From assembly GCA_004322535.1 (NCBI GenBank), contig SCUZ01000055.1, positions 1 through 42,123 on the forward strand: a stretch of DNA of 42,123 nucleotides, in the 5' to 3' direction. Under the pieces are notes generated by a model that was not told where the DNA came from, did no database searches, and saw only the letters and a list, made by a program, of their open reading frames with translations. Shown here piece by piece: positions 1 through 9,634 of this stretch. Positions within the stretch are counted from its first letter, which is position 1. The number at the start of each line of letters is the position of its first letter. The DNA is from Rugosibacter sp. Lineage in GTDB: Bacteria > Pseudomonadota > Gammaproteobacteria > Burkholderiales > Rhodocyclaceae. Position numbers and translations under genes: made by a program.

Positions 1-1652
1 ACATCGACGCCGACTTCAATCACGGTCGTTGCGACCAGCACATGAATCTGATTCGCGGCGAAGGCCGCCATGACAGCGGCTTTTTCTTCGCCTTTCAGCC
101 GGCCATGCACCAGTCCGACGCGTAGCTCGGGTAGATCGGCCAAAAGCTGCGCGAAAGTGTCTTCAGCGGTTTGCAGCTGCAGGGTTTCGCTATCGGTAAT
201 CAGCGGGCACACCCAATAGGCCTGCCCGCCGGCACGGCAGGCCGCACGCACGCGAGCGATAATCTCGGCACGTCGTGTGGCAGATACCAGCCGGGTGCTC
301 ACCGGCGTTCTGCCCGGCGGCAGCTCGTCAAGGACGGAGACATCGAGATCTGCGTAGTAGCTCATCGCCAGCGTGCGCGGAATGGGTGTCGCCGACATGG
401 TGAGCTGATGTGCAAAGCGGCCTTTTTCTTTCAACGCCAAACGCTGGCGGACGCCGAAGCGATGTTGTTCATCCACAATCGCCAGCCCCAGACGATGGAA
501 CATCACGCCCTCTTCAATAAGCGCATGGGTGCCTATCATCAGCGCCGTCTCACCGGCGCCGACTTTTTCAAGCACGACGGCCTTGTCCCGCTTTTTCAGG
601 CTACCCGTGAGCCAGGCCACCTCAATTCCCAAGGGGGCCAACCAGACAGAAAGTTTACGGTAATGCTGTTCAGCAAGAATTTCCGTCGGTGCCATAAGCG
701 CTGCCTGATAGCCTGCCTCGACAGCATGCAGCATGGCCAATGCGGCGACGACGGTTTTACCGCTACCCACATCGCCTTGCAGCAAGCGTTGCATCGGGTG
801 TGGCTGAGCCAGGTCGCCAGCGATCTCATGCCATGCGCGTTGCTGCGCGCCGGTTAACTGGAACGGCAACACGGCGAGTAACTGCTGCGTGAGCGTGCCG
901 TTGGTCACAAGCTGTGGCGCGCCGCGGGCACGGCGCGCCGTATAGGCTCGGCGCAAGGATAGTTGCTGAGCCAAAAGCTCATCAAACTGCACGCGTCGCC
1001 AGGCTGGGTGATGGCGCGATTCAAGTTGCTCAAGTAGACACCCCGGAGGCGGCGCGTGCAACAGATGCACCGCATCGGAAAAAGCCGGCAGTCCGAGCTT
1101 GGCCAGTGCATCAGCGGGCAAGGTGTCGGTGAGATCGCCCCGTGTCAGAGCGCGGTCGATCAATCGACGCAAGGTAGCCTGCCCCAATCCGGCGGTGGTA
1201 GGATAAACCGGCGTTAGACTCGTGGGCAGTGCTGCAGGGCCTGCGTCTGAACTTGCCACAACATGGAACCGGGGGTGGATGATTTCATCGCCCAAAAAAC
1301 CATCGCGCAATTCGCCAAATACCCGCAGGCGCACGCCAGGTTGCAGCACTTTTTGCTGGCTCGGATAAAAGTTCAAAAAACGCAGGGTGAGTGTGCCGCT
1401 GTCATCTTGAACGCGCACCACCAATTGGCGGCGCGGGCGAAACACAAGGTCACAGCTGACCACCTCAACCTCAAACTGCGCGGCTACCCCGGGGGGAGCA
1501 TCGCTCACTGCGGTGATGCGCGTTTCGTCCTCATAGCGCAGCGGCAAGTGCAGCACAAAGTCGATGTCACGGCGCAAACCCAGCCGCGCCAAGCGGCCTG
1601 CCAGCGTGTTGCCAGCCGACCCCGCTAATTTTTTTTCGCGACGTTCAGCCAA
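1..1652 (-). CDS. recG: ATP-dependent DNA helicase RecG (partial, C-terminus outside window)
   Basis: RecG is a superfamily 2 helicase that remodels stalled replication forks and branch-migrates Holliday junctions. The open frame on the minus strand runs off the left edge after about 550 codons; the family is usually near 690 residues, so the end of the helicase domain is missing. Visible in order: an N-terminal wedge/OB region ([19 protein letters not shown]), Walker A GDVGSGKT (about residues 295-302), the DEQH box followed by RFGVRQR, motif [13 protein letters not shown], and late motifs up to [10 protein letters not shown]. The only suitable start is a TTG ([11 protein letters not shown]), because an in-frame stop lies directly upstream. 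It overlaps the last 8 nt of ridA, suggesting translational coupling. The family assignment is certain; the start codon is inferred. Confidence 0.95.
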   Translation of the reverse strand, partial: MAERREKKLAGSAGNTLAGRLARLGLRRDIDFVLHLPLRYEDETRITAVSDAPPGVAAQFEVEVVSCDLVFRPRRQLVVRVQDDSGTLTLRFLNFYPSQQKVLQPGVRLRVFGELRDGFLGDEIIHPRFHVVASSDAGPAALPTSLTPVYPTTAGLGQATLRRLIDRALTRGDLTDTLPADALAKLGLPAFSDAVHLLHAPPPGCLLEQLESRHHPAWRRVQFDELLAQQLSLRRAYTARRARGAPQLVTNGTLTQQLLAVLPFQLTGAQQRAWHEIAGDLAQPHPMQRLLQGDVGSGKTVVAALAMLHAVEAGYQAALMAPTEILAEQHYRKLSVWLAPLGIEVAWLTGSLKKRDKAVVLEKVGAGETALMIGTHALIEEGVMFHRLGLAIVDEQHRFGVRQRLALKEKGRFAHQLTMSATPIPRTLAMSYYADLDVSVLDELPPGRTPVSTRLVSATRRAEIIARVRAACRAGGQAYWVCPLITDSETLQLQTAEDTFAQLLADLPELRVGLVHGRLKGEEKAAVMAAFAANQIHVLVATTVIEVGVD

Positions 1653-2025
1653 TCACCAGAACCGCATCGGCCTCGACCAATGCATCACGCGGCAAGGCTT
1701 TTACACCCACGGCTGCGCGCGCTGGATAGGGCGCTGTGAAATACCGCACCATGGCGTCATTCACTTTGACAAAGTGCGCCAGATCGGTGAGATAAATCGT
1801 TACACGCACGGCGTCATTCAGCGTTGCACCAGCGGCTTCGCTCACCGCTTTCAGGTTTTCAAAAACGCGCACAATCTGTGCATCAATGCCTTCGGCCATT
1901 TGCATGGTGGCCGGATCCAAACCAATCTGGCCCGACAAATACACCGTATTACCCGCTTGCACGGCTTGTGAATAGGGGCCAATCGCGGCAGGCGCCGCAG
2001 ATGTTGCAATGATTTTTCGGCTCAT
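1645..2025 (-). CDS. ridA: RidA family enamine/imine deaminase
   Basis: RidA (YjgF/YER057c/UK114 family) hydrolyses reactive enamine/imine intermediates such as 2-aminoacrylate made by PLP enzymes, in the cytosol. The 126-residue protein has the usual family length and shows the N-terminal [13 protein letters not shown] signature, [10 protein letters not shown], and the PARAAVGV segment carrying the conserved substrate-binding Arg. An upstream in-frame ATG would add 12 residues without family similarity. The chosen ATG (MSRKIIAT) has a GAGAATGA purine stretch before it. It sits between the SPOR gene and recG on the same strand, and its stop codon lies inside the start of recG. RidA next to RecG is probably only shared transcription. 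Confidence 0.93.
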   Translation of the reverse strand: MSRKIIATSAAPAAIGPYSQAVQAGNTVYLSGQIGLDPATMQMAEGIDAQIVRVFENLKAVSEAAGATLNDAVRVTIYLTDLAHFVKVNDAMVRYFTAPYPARAAVGVKALPRDALVEADAVLVIG

Positions 2026-2066
2026 CAATTCATTCTCGGATAGGTTAATAAATAATGACAAAATAA

Positions 2067-2720
2067 TTACTTCAGCATCACCAACACACTCTCTTCAATG
2101 CCCAGCGCCTTGAGCTTGGCACGTGCCTCCTCCGCCTCTGCCCGCGTGGCAAAAGGGCCCACATGCACCCGGGCTTCAACCACAACAGGTACTCCTTGCG
2201 CCTGCATTTTTTGACGCAGCTTTTCTGCATTCGCCACGGTATTGAACACGCCTAACTGCACGCCAAAATGTTGCGCTCCTGAGGATTTTTTCGTCGGGAT
2301 GAGTGGCTGAGAAACAAATACTTCTGTGGAGTCAGCCATTGTCATTGCGGGCGGCATTGCGTGGGCAGCCACAGCAGGCTGTGCTCCGGTAATATGAACA
2401 ATACCGGCTTGCTGCTGGGTAACATCTCCGGCACCTGTTACAGGCGGAGCGATCGGGGGTGGCGACTGACCAGCTGGCGTGGCAGGTAAAGGTAGCGGGG
2501 GCAAGGTTGGCAACGACGGAGATGTCGGTGGTAGCTGCAGTGAAGCGCCCTGCGAAACCCACGGTAAGCCGCTGGAGCGCAGCGCACCCCCAATAACCCA
2601 GAGACCAAGCAGGCCCACCGCAACAATGCTGATCATCGCAATCCGCGTAACGGTGCGATCCTTAATTGCCTCGTCCATAATGTTCGCGGGTTCTTCTTGC
2701 AGCTCCATGTCGTCTACCAT
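2067..2720 (-). CDS. SPOR-domain inner-membrane protein
   Basis: Probable bitopic cell-envelope protein of 217 residues. It has a short acidic cytoplasmic N-terminus ([11 protein letters not shown]), one hydrophobic segment at about residues 28-47 ([19 protein letters not shown]), a Pro-rich low-complexity linker (repeated PPLP/PPIAPP) and a C-terminal SPOR domain at about 150-217 ([15 protein letters not shown] ... [15 protein letters not shown]). SPOR domains bind denuded peptidoglycan glycan strands and often localise to the septum, so a role in division or wall remodelling (DedD/FtsN-like layout) is inferred. The start at MVDD follows an AAAGG-like ribosome site; a start 19 codons upstream is less likely. 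It heads the ridA-recG group and is divergent from mog. The specific family member is not identified. Confidence 0.85.
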   Translation of the reverse strand: MVDDMELQEEPANIMDEAIKDRTVTRIAMISIVAVGLLGLWVIGGALRSSGLPWVSQGASLQLPPTSPSLPTLPPLPLPATPAGQSPPPIAPPVTGAGDVTQQQAGIVHITGAQPAVAAHAMPPAMTMADSTEVFVSQPLIPTKKSSGAQHFGVQLGVFNTVANAEKLRQKMQAQGVPVVVEARVHVGPFATRAEAEEARAKLKALGIEESVLVMLK

Positions 2721-2873
2721 CGTTATTACCTTTCGCCAACGCTGTATGTAGTAAATACCTTGCGCGTCCACGCTCAATCCAACCGGCCTTGATCATACCG
2801 CGTCTGCGATCACATTAAAATGAGATCATCCTGTTCGGGTAAAAAAACCTGGCCGTTTAAAATCAGTCTCTGG

Positions 2874-2903
2874 ATGACACGCGAATCAACACTTTTTTAC
2901 TAT
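2874..2903 (+). promoter_or_regulatory. Candidate sigma70 promoter for mog
   Basis: ATGACA (5 of 6 matches to the -35 consensus) and TACTAT (4 of 6) are 18 bp apart, ending 27 bp before the mog ATG. This would give a short leader. It is a visual consensus match only, in the spacer between divergent genes. Confidence 0.35.
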
Positions 2904-2930
2904 CACCTCGCACCAACCCCTGCCAACACC

Positions 2931-3530
2931 ATGAATAACGAACTTTGCATTGGCCTTGTTTCCATTTCTGATCGCGCCACGAACGGCGTGTATGTGGACC
3001 AAGGCTTACCCGCCTTAGAAGCCTGGTTTGCCGGCGCGCTCGTTTCTCCCTGGCGAATGGTGACGCGGTTGATTGCCGATGAACAAGCCTTGATTGAGCA
3101 AACGCTGATTGAATTATGCGACACCGCAGGCTGTCATCTGGTGCTAACTACCGGCGGCACGGGTCCCGCAATGCGCGATGTCACCCCCGAAGCAACGCTG
3201 GCCGTGGCGCACAAAATCATGCCGGGTTTTGGTGAACAAATGCGCCAAATATCGCTGCAATTTGTTCCCACCGCCCTGCTCTCACGCCAAGTCGGTGTCA
3301 TACGCGGCCAATCGCTTATTCTCAATTTACCTGGCCAGCCAAAGTCAATCAAAGAAACACTGGAAGGGGTAAAAGATGCAGAAGGCAATCAGCGGGTTCC
3401 AGGCATCTTTGCCGCAGTGCCTTACTGTATTGACCTAATCGGCGGGCCGTACATCGAAACCAATGAGGCTGTGGTCAAGAGCTTTCGACCGAAATCGGCA
3501 ATCAAGCCAAAGACAACAACGCAGCAATAA
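2931..3530 (+). CDS. mog: Molybdopterin adenylyltransferase MogA
   Basis: MogA adenylylates molybdopterin ahead of molybdate insertion in molybdenum cofactor synthesis. The 199-residue protein matches the family length. It shows the start IGLVSISDRA, the substrate-binding motif TTGGTGPAMRDVTPEAT (about residues 71-87), RGQSLILNLPGQPKSI and the C-terminal AAVPYCIDLIGGPY, all characteristic of Mog rather than MoaB. The frame is open further upstream, but the ATG before NNELCIGL is where family similarity begins. It is monocistronic here, divergent from the SPOR gene and convergent (10-nt gap) with the esterase. No other Moco gene is in the window. Confidence 0.93.
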   Translation: MNNELCIGLVSISDRATNGVYVDQGLPALEAWFAGALVSPWRMVTRLIADEQALIEQTLIELCDTAGCHLVLTTGGTGPAMRDVTPEATLAVAHKIMPGFGEQMRQISLQFVPTALLSRQVGVIRGQSLILNLPGQPKSIKETLEGVKDAEGNQRVPGIFAAVPYCIDLIGGPYIETNEAVVKSFRPKSAIKPKTTTQQ

Positions 3531-3540
3531 AAGCAGTAAG

Positions 3541-4215
3541 TCAGAGTACCCTGTCTAGCCAGGCGCCAATGTCCGCCACCTCTTGCGGGCAAACGGCGTG
3601 TCCCATGGCATAGCTTGCCCACTCCACCGGGTAGCCTAGCGCCAGCAGCGCATCGCGTGAGCTTGCAGCCCGGTCAATGCTGATGATCTCGTCCGCTTTT
3701 CCATGCGCCATGAATACGGGTAAATCGGCATTCACCAATTGGCGCTCAGCAGCAAGTTTCCCGGCCAGTGGCAGATAGGTTGACAAAGCCATCACGCCAG
3801 CGAGCCGTTCGGCATGCCGTAACGCCGTCATCAGGGCAACGGCACCTCCTTGCGAAAAGCCTGCGAGAACAATGCGATCAGCGGCAATGCTGCGCGCACG
3901 CTCCTTCGCAATCAGTGCTTCGATGTGCTGTTGTGCCGCACGCAAACCCGCCTCATCCTCGCCGCCGCCACCCAGCGAAAAAATGTCATACCACGCACGC
4001 ATGGACATACCATTGTTGATTGTCACGGGACGTACCGGCGCATGCGGAAACACGAAACGAACAGCAAGTCGAGATGGCAAATTGAGCGCTGGCACAATGG
4101 GTTCAAAATCATGCCCATCCGCCCCCAGACCATGCATCCAGATGACAGCCGCATCAGGCGATTTGCCAGCTGTGTTGCCAACTTCTATCTCAACCATTTG
4201 GGAAGATTCATTCAT
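3541..4215 (-). CDS. Carboxylesterase / phospholipase family alpha/beta hydrolase
   Basis: Cytosolic esterase of 224 residues in the EstB/YpfH/acyl-protein-thioesterase family, which hydrolyses short acyl esters. The core is visible in order: oxyanion-hole stretch WMHGLGADGHDF, nucleophile elbow GFSQGGA with the catalytic Ser, Asp in HGKADEIIS, and His in MGHAVCPQE. There is no signal peptide. An AAGG stands about 8 nt before the ATG. It lies convergent with mog, and the physiological substrate cannot be told from sequence. Confidence 0.9.
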   Translation of the reverse strand: MNESSQMVEIEVGNTAGKSPDAAVIWMHGLGADGHDFEPIVPALNLPSRLAVRFVFPHAPVRPVTINNGMSMRAWYDIFSLGGGGEDEAGLRAAQQHIEALIAKERARSIAADRIVLAGFSQGGAVALMTALRHAERLAGVMALSTYLPLAGKLAAERQLVNADLPVFMAHGKADEIISIDRAASSRDALLALGYPVEWASYAMGHAVCPQEVADIGAWLDRVL

Positions 4216-4264
4216 GGATAGCGCCTTGTTTCGTGGCTCGATGCTTTAATCAGCACTTGCTCAC

Positions 4265-5143
4265 TTAAGGCCGACGGTGATCACGTACGAGAGTTTCCTT
4301 CATTTCCAGATCACCATCGCTACGCAACTGGGTACGCGCTTCTTTTTTCATTGAATACATTTTCCCATCGGCAATCTGCAATAACTCTTCAATACTCTGG
4401 CTCGAGCCCGACCCAGTGACGCAACCAACTGACAGGGCAATCGGCCAGCTTTTATTTTTAAACTCGGTCTTTGCCACTTCAATGATGCGATTGGCCAACA
4501 TTGAGCAAGAAGTAGCATCTGTTTCGGGAAATAATAAAGCAAACTCATCCCCACCAAACCGGGAAACCACGTCACCCGTTCTGGAGTTATTCGTGAGAAT
4601 TACCGATAGCGCTTTGAGCGCCTCATCCCCCATGTGATGGCCTTGCTCGTCATTCAGGGACTTGAATTGATCGATATCAATGAACAACAAAGAATAAGAC
4701 TTGCCTGAACGCTCGCTTCGCGCTTGTTCAATGGAAAATTTTTCAGTGAATTCAAGGCGATTAGCCAAGCTCGTCAACATATCCCTGCGTGAAAACTCTC
4801 TTTCGCGCCACACTTTGGCAATCACGCGACCAATCACAGTAAAAGTGACACTGCGCGCAAAGGCGTTCAGTAGCCAGGCATTCCATGGGTAATCCGGATA
4901 GACGGCAAGAAACTCGCCTGTCGTCCAGACAATGCCCACAAAAATACCGACAATGGTCGGTATCTGTGTATCCGAGCGTCGCAAGGCACGAATCGAGCTC
5001 AAACGTGCTGCATGAAGAATAGGTACGCAATAGAAAACATCGAACGAGTAATAGGTAGCCGACTCGCGATAAGCGACGAAGGCGATCAGCAACACCTCTG
5101 CAACAATAAAGACAAAATTCCAGAAGTTATTAATTATTCTCAT
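4265..5143 (-). CDS. Membrane-anchored diguanylate cyclase (GGDEF)
   Basis: Predicted to make cyclic di-GMP from two GTP. The first 110 residues contain about three hydrophobic stretches (VFIVAEVLLIAFVAY; TIVGIFVGIVWTTGEFLAVY; a weaker one near 95-109), a membrane sensor module of no recognised family. The GGDEF domain covers about residues 120-280, with DMLTSLANR, the active motif GGDEF at 197-201 and an intact inhibitory RxxD site (RTGD, 188-191) five residues before it, so product inhibition is likely. The intact motif argues for an active enzyme. A c-di-GMP hydrolase candidate (tandem HD protein) lies about 24 kb away. The signal sensed is unknown. Confidence 0.9.
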   Translation of the reverse strand: MRIINNFWNFVFIVAEVLLIAFVAYRESATYYSFDVFYCVPILHAARLSSIRALRRSDTQIPTIVGIFVGIVWTTGEFLAVYPDYPWNAWLLNAFARSVTFTVIGRVIAKVWREREFSRRDMLTSLANRLEFTEKFSIEQARSERSGKSYSLLFIDIDQFKSLNDEQGHHMGDEALKALSVILTNNSRTGDVVSRFGGDEFALLFPETDATSCSMLANRIIEVAKTEFKNKSWPIALSVGCVTGSGSSQSIEELLQIADGKMYSMKKEARTQLRSDGDLEMKETLVRDHRRP

Positions 5144-5292
5144 CTACCTGTTCCACGGTGAATGCATCAAATGAATCACCACTCGTTATACTCGCCACAC
5201 TCGAAAATTTGCTTACCCCGATGATGTCAAAAAATTTCTTTTGGCAATTCTAACATTGCATGCCATGCACTAAGGACTTTACTCTGAATTCA

Positions 5293-6756
5293 CTATTGCT
5301 CAAGCCATTGAGCCAACAGCATGGCACCCCAGGCCACGCCAAAACCCGTGAGATCAGTGGCCACGGCGCCCAGGCCGCCGGTGCAACTGGAGGCAGAAAG
5401 ATCAACATGCAACCAGGCGCGCTTGTTGGTGAAGCGCTGCAAAAACAATGCCGCCAGTATATGATCCGCCTCGCCATCCAGCGTGCACTGTTTAATATCG
5501 GCCACTTTGGATTCAAGCGCTGTCGCGTAATCATCCGCTAGAGGAAATACGCAAACCCGTTCTCCGCTCGCCGTGCCTGCCCCTACAGCCAAATCAGCCA
5601 AGGGCAGTGTACTGGCAAAAATGCCGGAATACCTCGTCCCCACGGCAACATGCATCGATCCGGTAAGCGTTGCAAAATCAATCACCAAATCAGGTTTGCT
5701 GCGTGTCGCCAGCGTCAGCGTATCGGCCAACACCATGCGTCCCTCGGCATCAGTATGCATGATCTCGATTGTGGTGCCATCCAGTGCAGTGATAATGTCA
5801 TTTTGTTTATACGCCGTGGATGAAATATGGTTATGGGCAATTGCCAGCCAGCAGTCAATAGTCACTGGCAACTGCATTTCAGCCGCCGCCAAGGTCAGCG
5901 CCAGGGCAACGGCTGATCCATTCATATCTTTGTGCATACCGGCCATATACCGCGCAGGTTTGAGATTGTGGCCACCTGTATCAAAGCAGATGCCCTTGCC
6001 CACGAGTGCCACATTTTTTAATTTCTTGCGAGTTTTATGCGCGGGAACCGCCGGCCGATAACTTAGATGCACAATCGCCGCATCATCCTCATGTGAGCCT
6101 TGGGCTACGGCACAAAAAGCACCTGCACCCATTTTTTTCAATTGCTTTAAATCATATTCTTCAATGCCCAGGCCATACTCTTTCGCCAGGTGTCGAATAC
6201 GTTGGCAATAGGTTGCAGGCGTCAGCTCATTTGGCGCCAAGGCCGTCAATTCACGGGCGAGATTATTTGCCTTGGCCAAAGCAATGACCGGATTAAGATC
6301 GGCCGTTTTAAGTGGACTGAATAATTCGATCTTTGCCAGCGCTACAGCAGGTTTTTTCTTGCGGACAGGCAGCGGGAAGCCATTCACCAATGCCGTAAAC
6401 AAAAGATCCCGCGAAACATCCGCATCCGTTGCCCACAGAGTCAGTGTTTTGGGTGATTCCTCCAGCAACAGCATCATCGCCTGGCGCAATCGGGTAAGTT
6501 GCTCGAAGCGGGAGAGTGTTGCGTCGCTCATTAGCAACGCCAACCGCCGGCCATCAGGCAAATCAATGGCCAACGGAGTCTTGGCGAGTTCTGCTGGCTT
6601 CATGTCCTTGCGTTTCAACACTGCCAGCCATTGCGCACGTGCCGGCAGCCCGCTCGGCAAATCGGCATTTTCGGAAATTACGATGAGGACATGACCAGCA
6701 GCCTCGGATGCAGAAAAATTACGTATAGGGTGTGCGTCGATATGAGGAAATGTCAT
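5293..6756 (-). CDS. Leucyl aminopeptidase family protein (peptidase M17)
   Basis: Zn/Mn-dependent cytosolic aminopeptidase of 487 residues. Metal and catalytic residues of M17 are present: Lys in VGKGICFDTGG, Asp in FDTGG, catalytic Lys in NLKPARY, Asp in KDMNGSA, and HTDAEGRMVLAD with the Asp, Glu and Arg of the signature (the first residue is His where Asn is usual). The N-terminal 170 residues are more divergent. The start is placed at MTFPHIDAH; an ATG 15 codons upstream is possible, and neither has a convincing ribosome site. Peptide turnover is the expected role. I leave out the symbol pepA because the protein may be a paralogue of the canonical enzyme. Confidence 0.9.
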   Translation of the reverse strand: MTFPHIDAHPIRNFSASEAAGHVLIVISENADLPSGLPARAQWLAVLKRKDMKPAELAKTPLAIDLPDGRRLALLMSDATLSRFEQLTRLRQAMMLLLEESPKTLTLWATDADVSRDLLFTALVNGFPLPVRKKKPAVALAKIELFSPLKTADLNPVIALAKANNLARELTALAPNELTPATYCQRIRHLAKEYGLGIEEYDLKQLKKMGAGAFCAVAQGSHEDDAAIVHLSYRPAVPAHKTRKKLKNVALVGKGICFDTGGHNLKPARYMAGMHKDMNGSAVALALTLAAAEMQLPVTIDCWLAIAHNHISSTAYKQNDIITALDGTTIEIMHTDAEGRMVLADTLTLATRSKPDLVIDFATLTGSMHVAVGTRYSGIFASTLPLADLAVGAGTASGERVCVFPLADDYATALESKVADIKQCTLDGEADHILAALFLQRFTNKRAWLHVDLSASSCTGGLGAVATDLTGFGVAWGAMLLAQWLEQ

Positions 6757-7093
6757 GTCTTTAATACATCTCGGGAGAGGGTTGCGCTTAAGCTGGAACA
6801 TGAATTATATGTTCCCGTCACCCATCGGCAAGCAAATTCAATAGCCATCCTGCGGACAAACCGTGCTCTCCCTCACCTGCGCTCCCTGACTTCCATGGTT
6901 ACTCGTGTTTTTTTGCAAACGGGCGCGCGTCGAGGCAACGATCAATTTTATAAGTATCGCTGACCTTCAGCGTTGAAGAACCCGGTCCGCGCATCAGGAA
7001 TCGAGAAAAAATGGCGCCAGTTCGTGCATAAACCTATTGATTTTATGGTAATCGCCACAATATACGAACCCTGAAGTTGATTGAGAGGCTCGT
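6757..7093. other. Divergent intergenic region, aminopeptidase / amr operon
   Basis: A 337-nt spacer between two divergently transcribed units. I see no convincing gene or strong inverted repeat in it. It must hold promoters in both directions; one weak candidate for the rightward operon is listed separately. An open frame covering its left part on plus is antisense to the aminopeptidase start and lacks coding character. Confidence 0.6.
7037..7066 (+). promoter_or_regulatory. Weak candidate promoter for the amr operon
   Basis: TTGATT and TATACG, each 4 of 6 to consensus, are 18 bp apart, 28 nt before the start codon of the Memo-like gene. Visual match only. Confidence 0.25.
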
Positions 7094-7906
7094 ATGTCCG
7101 CAAGCATTCGTCCAACCGCCGTTGCCGGCATGTTTTACTCGGCTCAAGCCGCCCCTCTGCTCGACCAGGTACAGCATTTTCTTGAACAGACCAAACTCCG
7201 CAGGCAAACGCGCCCGCCCAAAGCCATCATTGTGCCCCACGCCGGCTATATCTACTCTGGCGCCATTGCCGCCAATGCCTATGCGCTATTACGTCCGCTA
7301 CGCGACAGGATACGTCGTGTCGTCCTGCTGGGGCCGGTCCATCACGTGCCAGTACGTGGCTTAGCTGCCCCCAGCGTGGCGGCATTCGCCAGCCCGCTGG
7401 GCACAGTGCCACTGGATCAAGCGGCACTGGCAAGCCTGGCCGATTTGCGACAAGTGGTAGTAGATGATCGTTGCCACGCGCGGGAACACTCTCTGGAAGT
7501 TCATCTGCCATTTTTACAAAGCGTGCTGGAGGACTTCAAGCTGGTGCCGCTGGTCGTAGGCGATGCCAGCGCCGCCGACGTGGCGGAGGTGCTGGATCGG
7601 CTGTGGGGTGGTGACGAGACGTTGATTGTGGTGAGTTCTGACCTGTCGCACTACCTGGCCTACCCTGTTGCCCAACGGATGGACGCGACGACGGCGCAAG
7701 ATGTGCTTGATTTGCGCATTGACATCTCTCACGAACAGGCCTGCGGCGCCACACCAATGAATGGTCTCCTGTTGGCCGCCCGGCATCACGGCCTGCGGCC
7801 AGCGCTGCTTGACCTGCGTAATTCTGGAGATACGGCTGGCGACAAGAGTTGCGTAGTAGGTTACGCCGCATTTGCCCTGTATGAGGATAAACCCCGTGCT
7901 CACTGA
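7094..7906 (+). CDS. amrB: AmmeMemoRadiSam system protein B (MEMO1-like)
   Basis: Member of the Memo family, related to class III non-haem-iron extradiol dioxygenases and to human MEMO1. The biochemical role in bacteria is not established. The 270-residue protein shows the family start IRPTAVAGMFY, PHAGYIYSG with His49, LGPVHHV with His83/84, the EHSLEVHLPFL segment, VSSDLSHYL and a late GDKSCVVGYAA with Cys253. These correspond by position to the metal-site His and Cys residues described for MEMO1. A good GAGAGG site stands 5 nt before the ATG. Its end overlaps the AMMECR1-like gene, and the radical SAM gene follows, giving the complete three-gene system. Confidence 0.93.
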   Translation: MSASIRPTAVAGMFYSAQAAPLLDQVQHFLEQTKLRRQTRPPKAIIVPHAGYIYSGAIAANAYALLRPLRDRIRRVVLLGPVHHVPVRGLAAPSVAAFASPLGTVPLDQAALASLADLRQVVVDDRCHAREHSLEVHLPFLQSVLEDFKLVPLVVGDASAADVAEVLDRLWGGDETLIVVSSDLSHYLAYPVAQRMDATTAQDVLDLRIDISHEQACGATPMNGLLLAARHHGLRPALLDLRNSGDTAGDKSCVVGYAAFALYEDKPRAH

Positions 7907-8510
7907 TAGCGCAGAAAAAACCGCTACGCTCAAAACCAGTCCGGACAGCGAAGCCGCGAACGCAATTGGCAACGTACTCTTGCCAATTGCGCGTATGGCT
8001 ATTGCCAACGCACTCGGGCAGGCGGGGCAAGTGGATGAATCCTCCCCACGCCTGAATCAGCTGGGAGCAAGCTTCGTCACCCTGAACCAGAAGGGAGCAC
8101 TGCGCGGCTGCATTGGAACGCTGGAGGCACACCGCACGTTGCTGGCTGATATCAAAGCCAATGCCTTGGCCGCCGCTTTCCGTGATCCGCGCTTCGCCCC
8201 TGTGCAGGTGGCTGAATTAGCGGTCACCCAAGTTGAAGTTTCGCTGCTCTCGGCCATTCAGCCCATTGTGGTTAATAGCGAGCGTGAAGCGCTAGACGTT
8301 TTACGCCCCGGCATAGACGGTGTTGTGCTGGAATACCGTCACTATCGCAGCACATTCCTGCCTCAGGTATGGGAACAATTGCCGGAACCCGAATTATTTC
8401 TGGCGCATTTGAAAAACAAGGCCGGGCTACCGACCGATTTTTGGGCCGAAGGGATTCGCCTGTCAATTTATGGCGTGAGCAAATGGAAGGAGCTGCGCAA
8501 TGAAACATGA
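7881..8510 (+). CDS. amrA: AmmeMemoRadiSam system protein A (AMMECR1 domain)
   Basis: AMMECR1-domain protein of about 209 residues with no established biochemical activity. The invariant family motif LRGCIG is present in KGALRGCIGTLEAH, followed by the DPRFAPV and QVEVSLLSAI segments and the C-terminal LPQVWEQ and FLAHLKNKAGL, typical of this domain. The start is uncertain. The ATG used here has no clear ribosome site; a GTG 15 nt downstream has GAGG 9 nt before it and would give 204 residues. Either start lies inside the end of amrB, and the 3' end overlaps the radical SAM gene by 11 nt, so the three products are probably made together. Confidence 0.9.
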   Translation: MRINPVLTDSAEKTATLKTSPDSEAANAIGNVLLPIARMAIANALGQAGQVDESSPRLNQLGASFVTLNQKGALRGCIGTLEAHRTLLADIKANALAAAFRDPRFAPVQVAELAVTQVEVSLLSAIQPIVVNSEREALDVLRPGIDGVVLEYRHYRSTFLPQVWEQLPEPELFLAHLKNKAGLPTDFWAEGIRLSIYGVSKWKELRNET

Positions 8511-9624
8511 ACCAGTGACAAACACGCCAACCATGACAAACGAGTCGGATTACCCGGCCCGTTATTGGCATTACAACGAGGATGGCCGCATTCAGTGTGA
8601 CCTTTGCCCGCGCGACTGCAAGTTGAACGACGGTCAAAGGGGTGCCTGCTTTGTGCGCCAGCGCATAGGCGATCAGATGATTCTGACCACCTATGGCCGC
8701 TCCTCCGGCTTTTGCATTGACCCCATCGAAAAAAAGCCGCTTAACCACTTTTATCCTGGCAGCAGCGTATTGTCTTTCGGCACGGCGGGCTGCAATCTGG
8801 CATGCAAATTTTGCCAGAACTGGGACATCAGCAAATCCAGGGACAGGGACAGGCTGATGGATCAAGCCTCGCCCACCGCGATTGCCGATGCAGCCGAGCA
8901 ATATGGCTGTAAAAGCGTCGCCTTCACTTACAACGATCCAGTGATCTTTGCCGAATATGCGATGGATGTTGCAGACGCATGCCATGCACGAGGCATCAAA
9001 ACCGTCGCAGTGACAGCCGGCTATATACATGATCAGCCACGACGCGACTTCTTTGCCAAAATGGATGCCGCCAATGTGGATCTGAAGGCGTTTACCGAAG
9101 ACTTTTACTTCAAGCTTACCGGCTCGCAACTGCAACCCGTACTGGATACGCTGGTCTATCTCAAGCACCATACCGATGTATGGTTCGAGATCACCACCCT
9201 GCTCATCCCCGGTAAAAACGACTCGGACGAGGAACTCACCGCAATGAGCCAGTGGATCATGCGCGAACTGGGGCCCGGCGTACCGCTGCACTTCACGGCC
9301 TTCCATCCTGATTACAAGATGCCGGACATACCGGCTACACCGCCCGCGACGCTGACCCGTGCCCGCGAAATTGCCCTACGTACCGGACTTGAACATGTTT
9401 ATACCGGCAACGTCTATGACTTGGCAGGCGGCACCACCTCCTGCCCTGCCTGCCACACGCCGCTTATTGTGCGCGACTGGCACCAGATCGTTCAATACCA
9501 TCTCACCCCGGAAGGCCACTGCCCAAATTGCAAAGCACCGCTAAGCGGACGGTTTGAAGCATTCAGCGGAAATTTTGGCCGGCGGCGCATACCTATCGCC
9601 ATCGGCGCTACGCACAACCTATGA
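8500..9624 (+). CDS. amrS: AmmeMemoRadiSam system radical SAM enzyme
   Basis: Radical SAM protein of 374 residues. The cluster-binding CxxxCxxC is visible as CNLACKFC (Cys98, Cys102, Cys105) after FGTAGC. It is preceded by a Cys-rich N-terminal module (CDLCPRDCKLNDGQRGAC, about 33-50) and followed by a C-terminal zinc-ribbon-like pair (CPACHTP and HCPNCKAP). This layout is that of the pyruvate formate-lyase-activase-like enzyme found with Memo and AMMECR1 proteins. The family reaction and substrate are unknown. An alternative ATG at MTNESDY would shorten the N-terminus by 11 residues. It overlaps amrA by 11 nt and is followed after 10 nt by a hydrolase gene. Confidence 0.93.
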   Translation: MKHEPVTNTPTMTNESDYPARYWHYNEDGRIQCDLCPRDCKLNDGQRGACFVRQRIGDQMILTTYGRSSGFCIDPIEKKPLNHFYPGSSVLSFGTAGCNLACKFCQNWDISKSRDRDRLMDQASPTAIADAAEQYGCKSVAFTYNDPVIFAEYAMDVADACHARGIKTVAVTAGYIHDQPRRDFFAKMDAANVDLKAFTEDFYFKLTGSQLQPVLDTLVYLKHHTDVWFEITTLLIPGKNDSDEELTAMSQWIMRELGPGVPLHFTAFHPDYKMPDIPATPPATLTRAREIALRTGLEHVYTGNVYDLAGGTTSCPACHTPLIVRDWHQIVQYHLTPEGHCPNCKAPLSGRFEAFSGNFGRRRIPIAIGATHNL

Positions 9625-9634
9625 GAATGTCATC

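Noticed and set aside
171-857. Long plus-strand open frame (228 codons)
   Set aside because: Antisense to recG, whose helicase motifs are intact on minus; composition is rich in His, Arg and Gln with no family similarity.
8272-9306. 344-codon minus-strand frame
   Set aside because: Antisense to amrA and amrS, both of which show full family motifs; it is a shadow of their codon bias.
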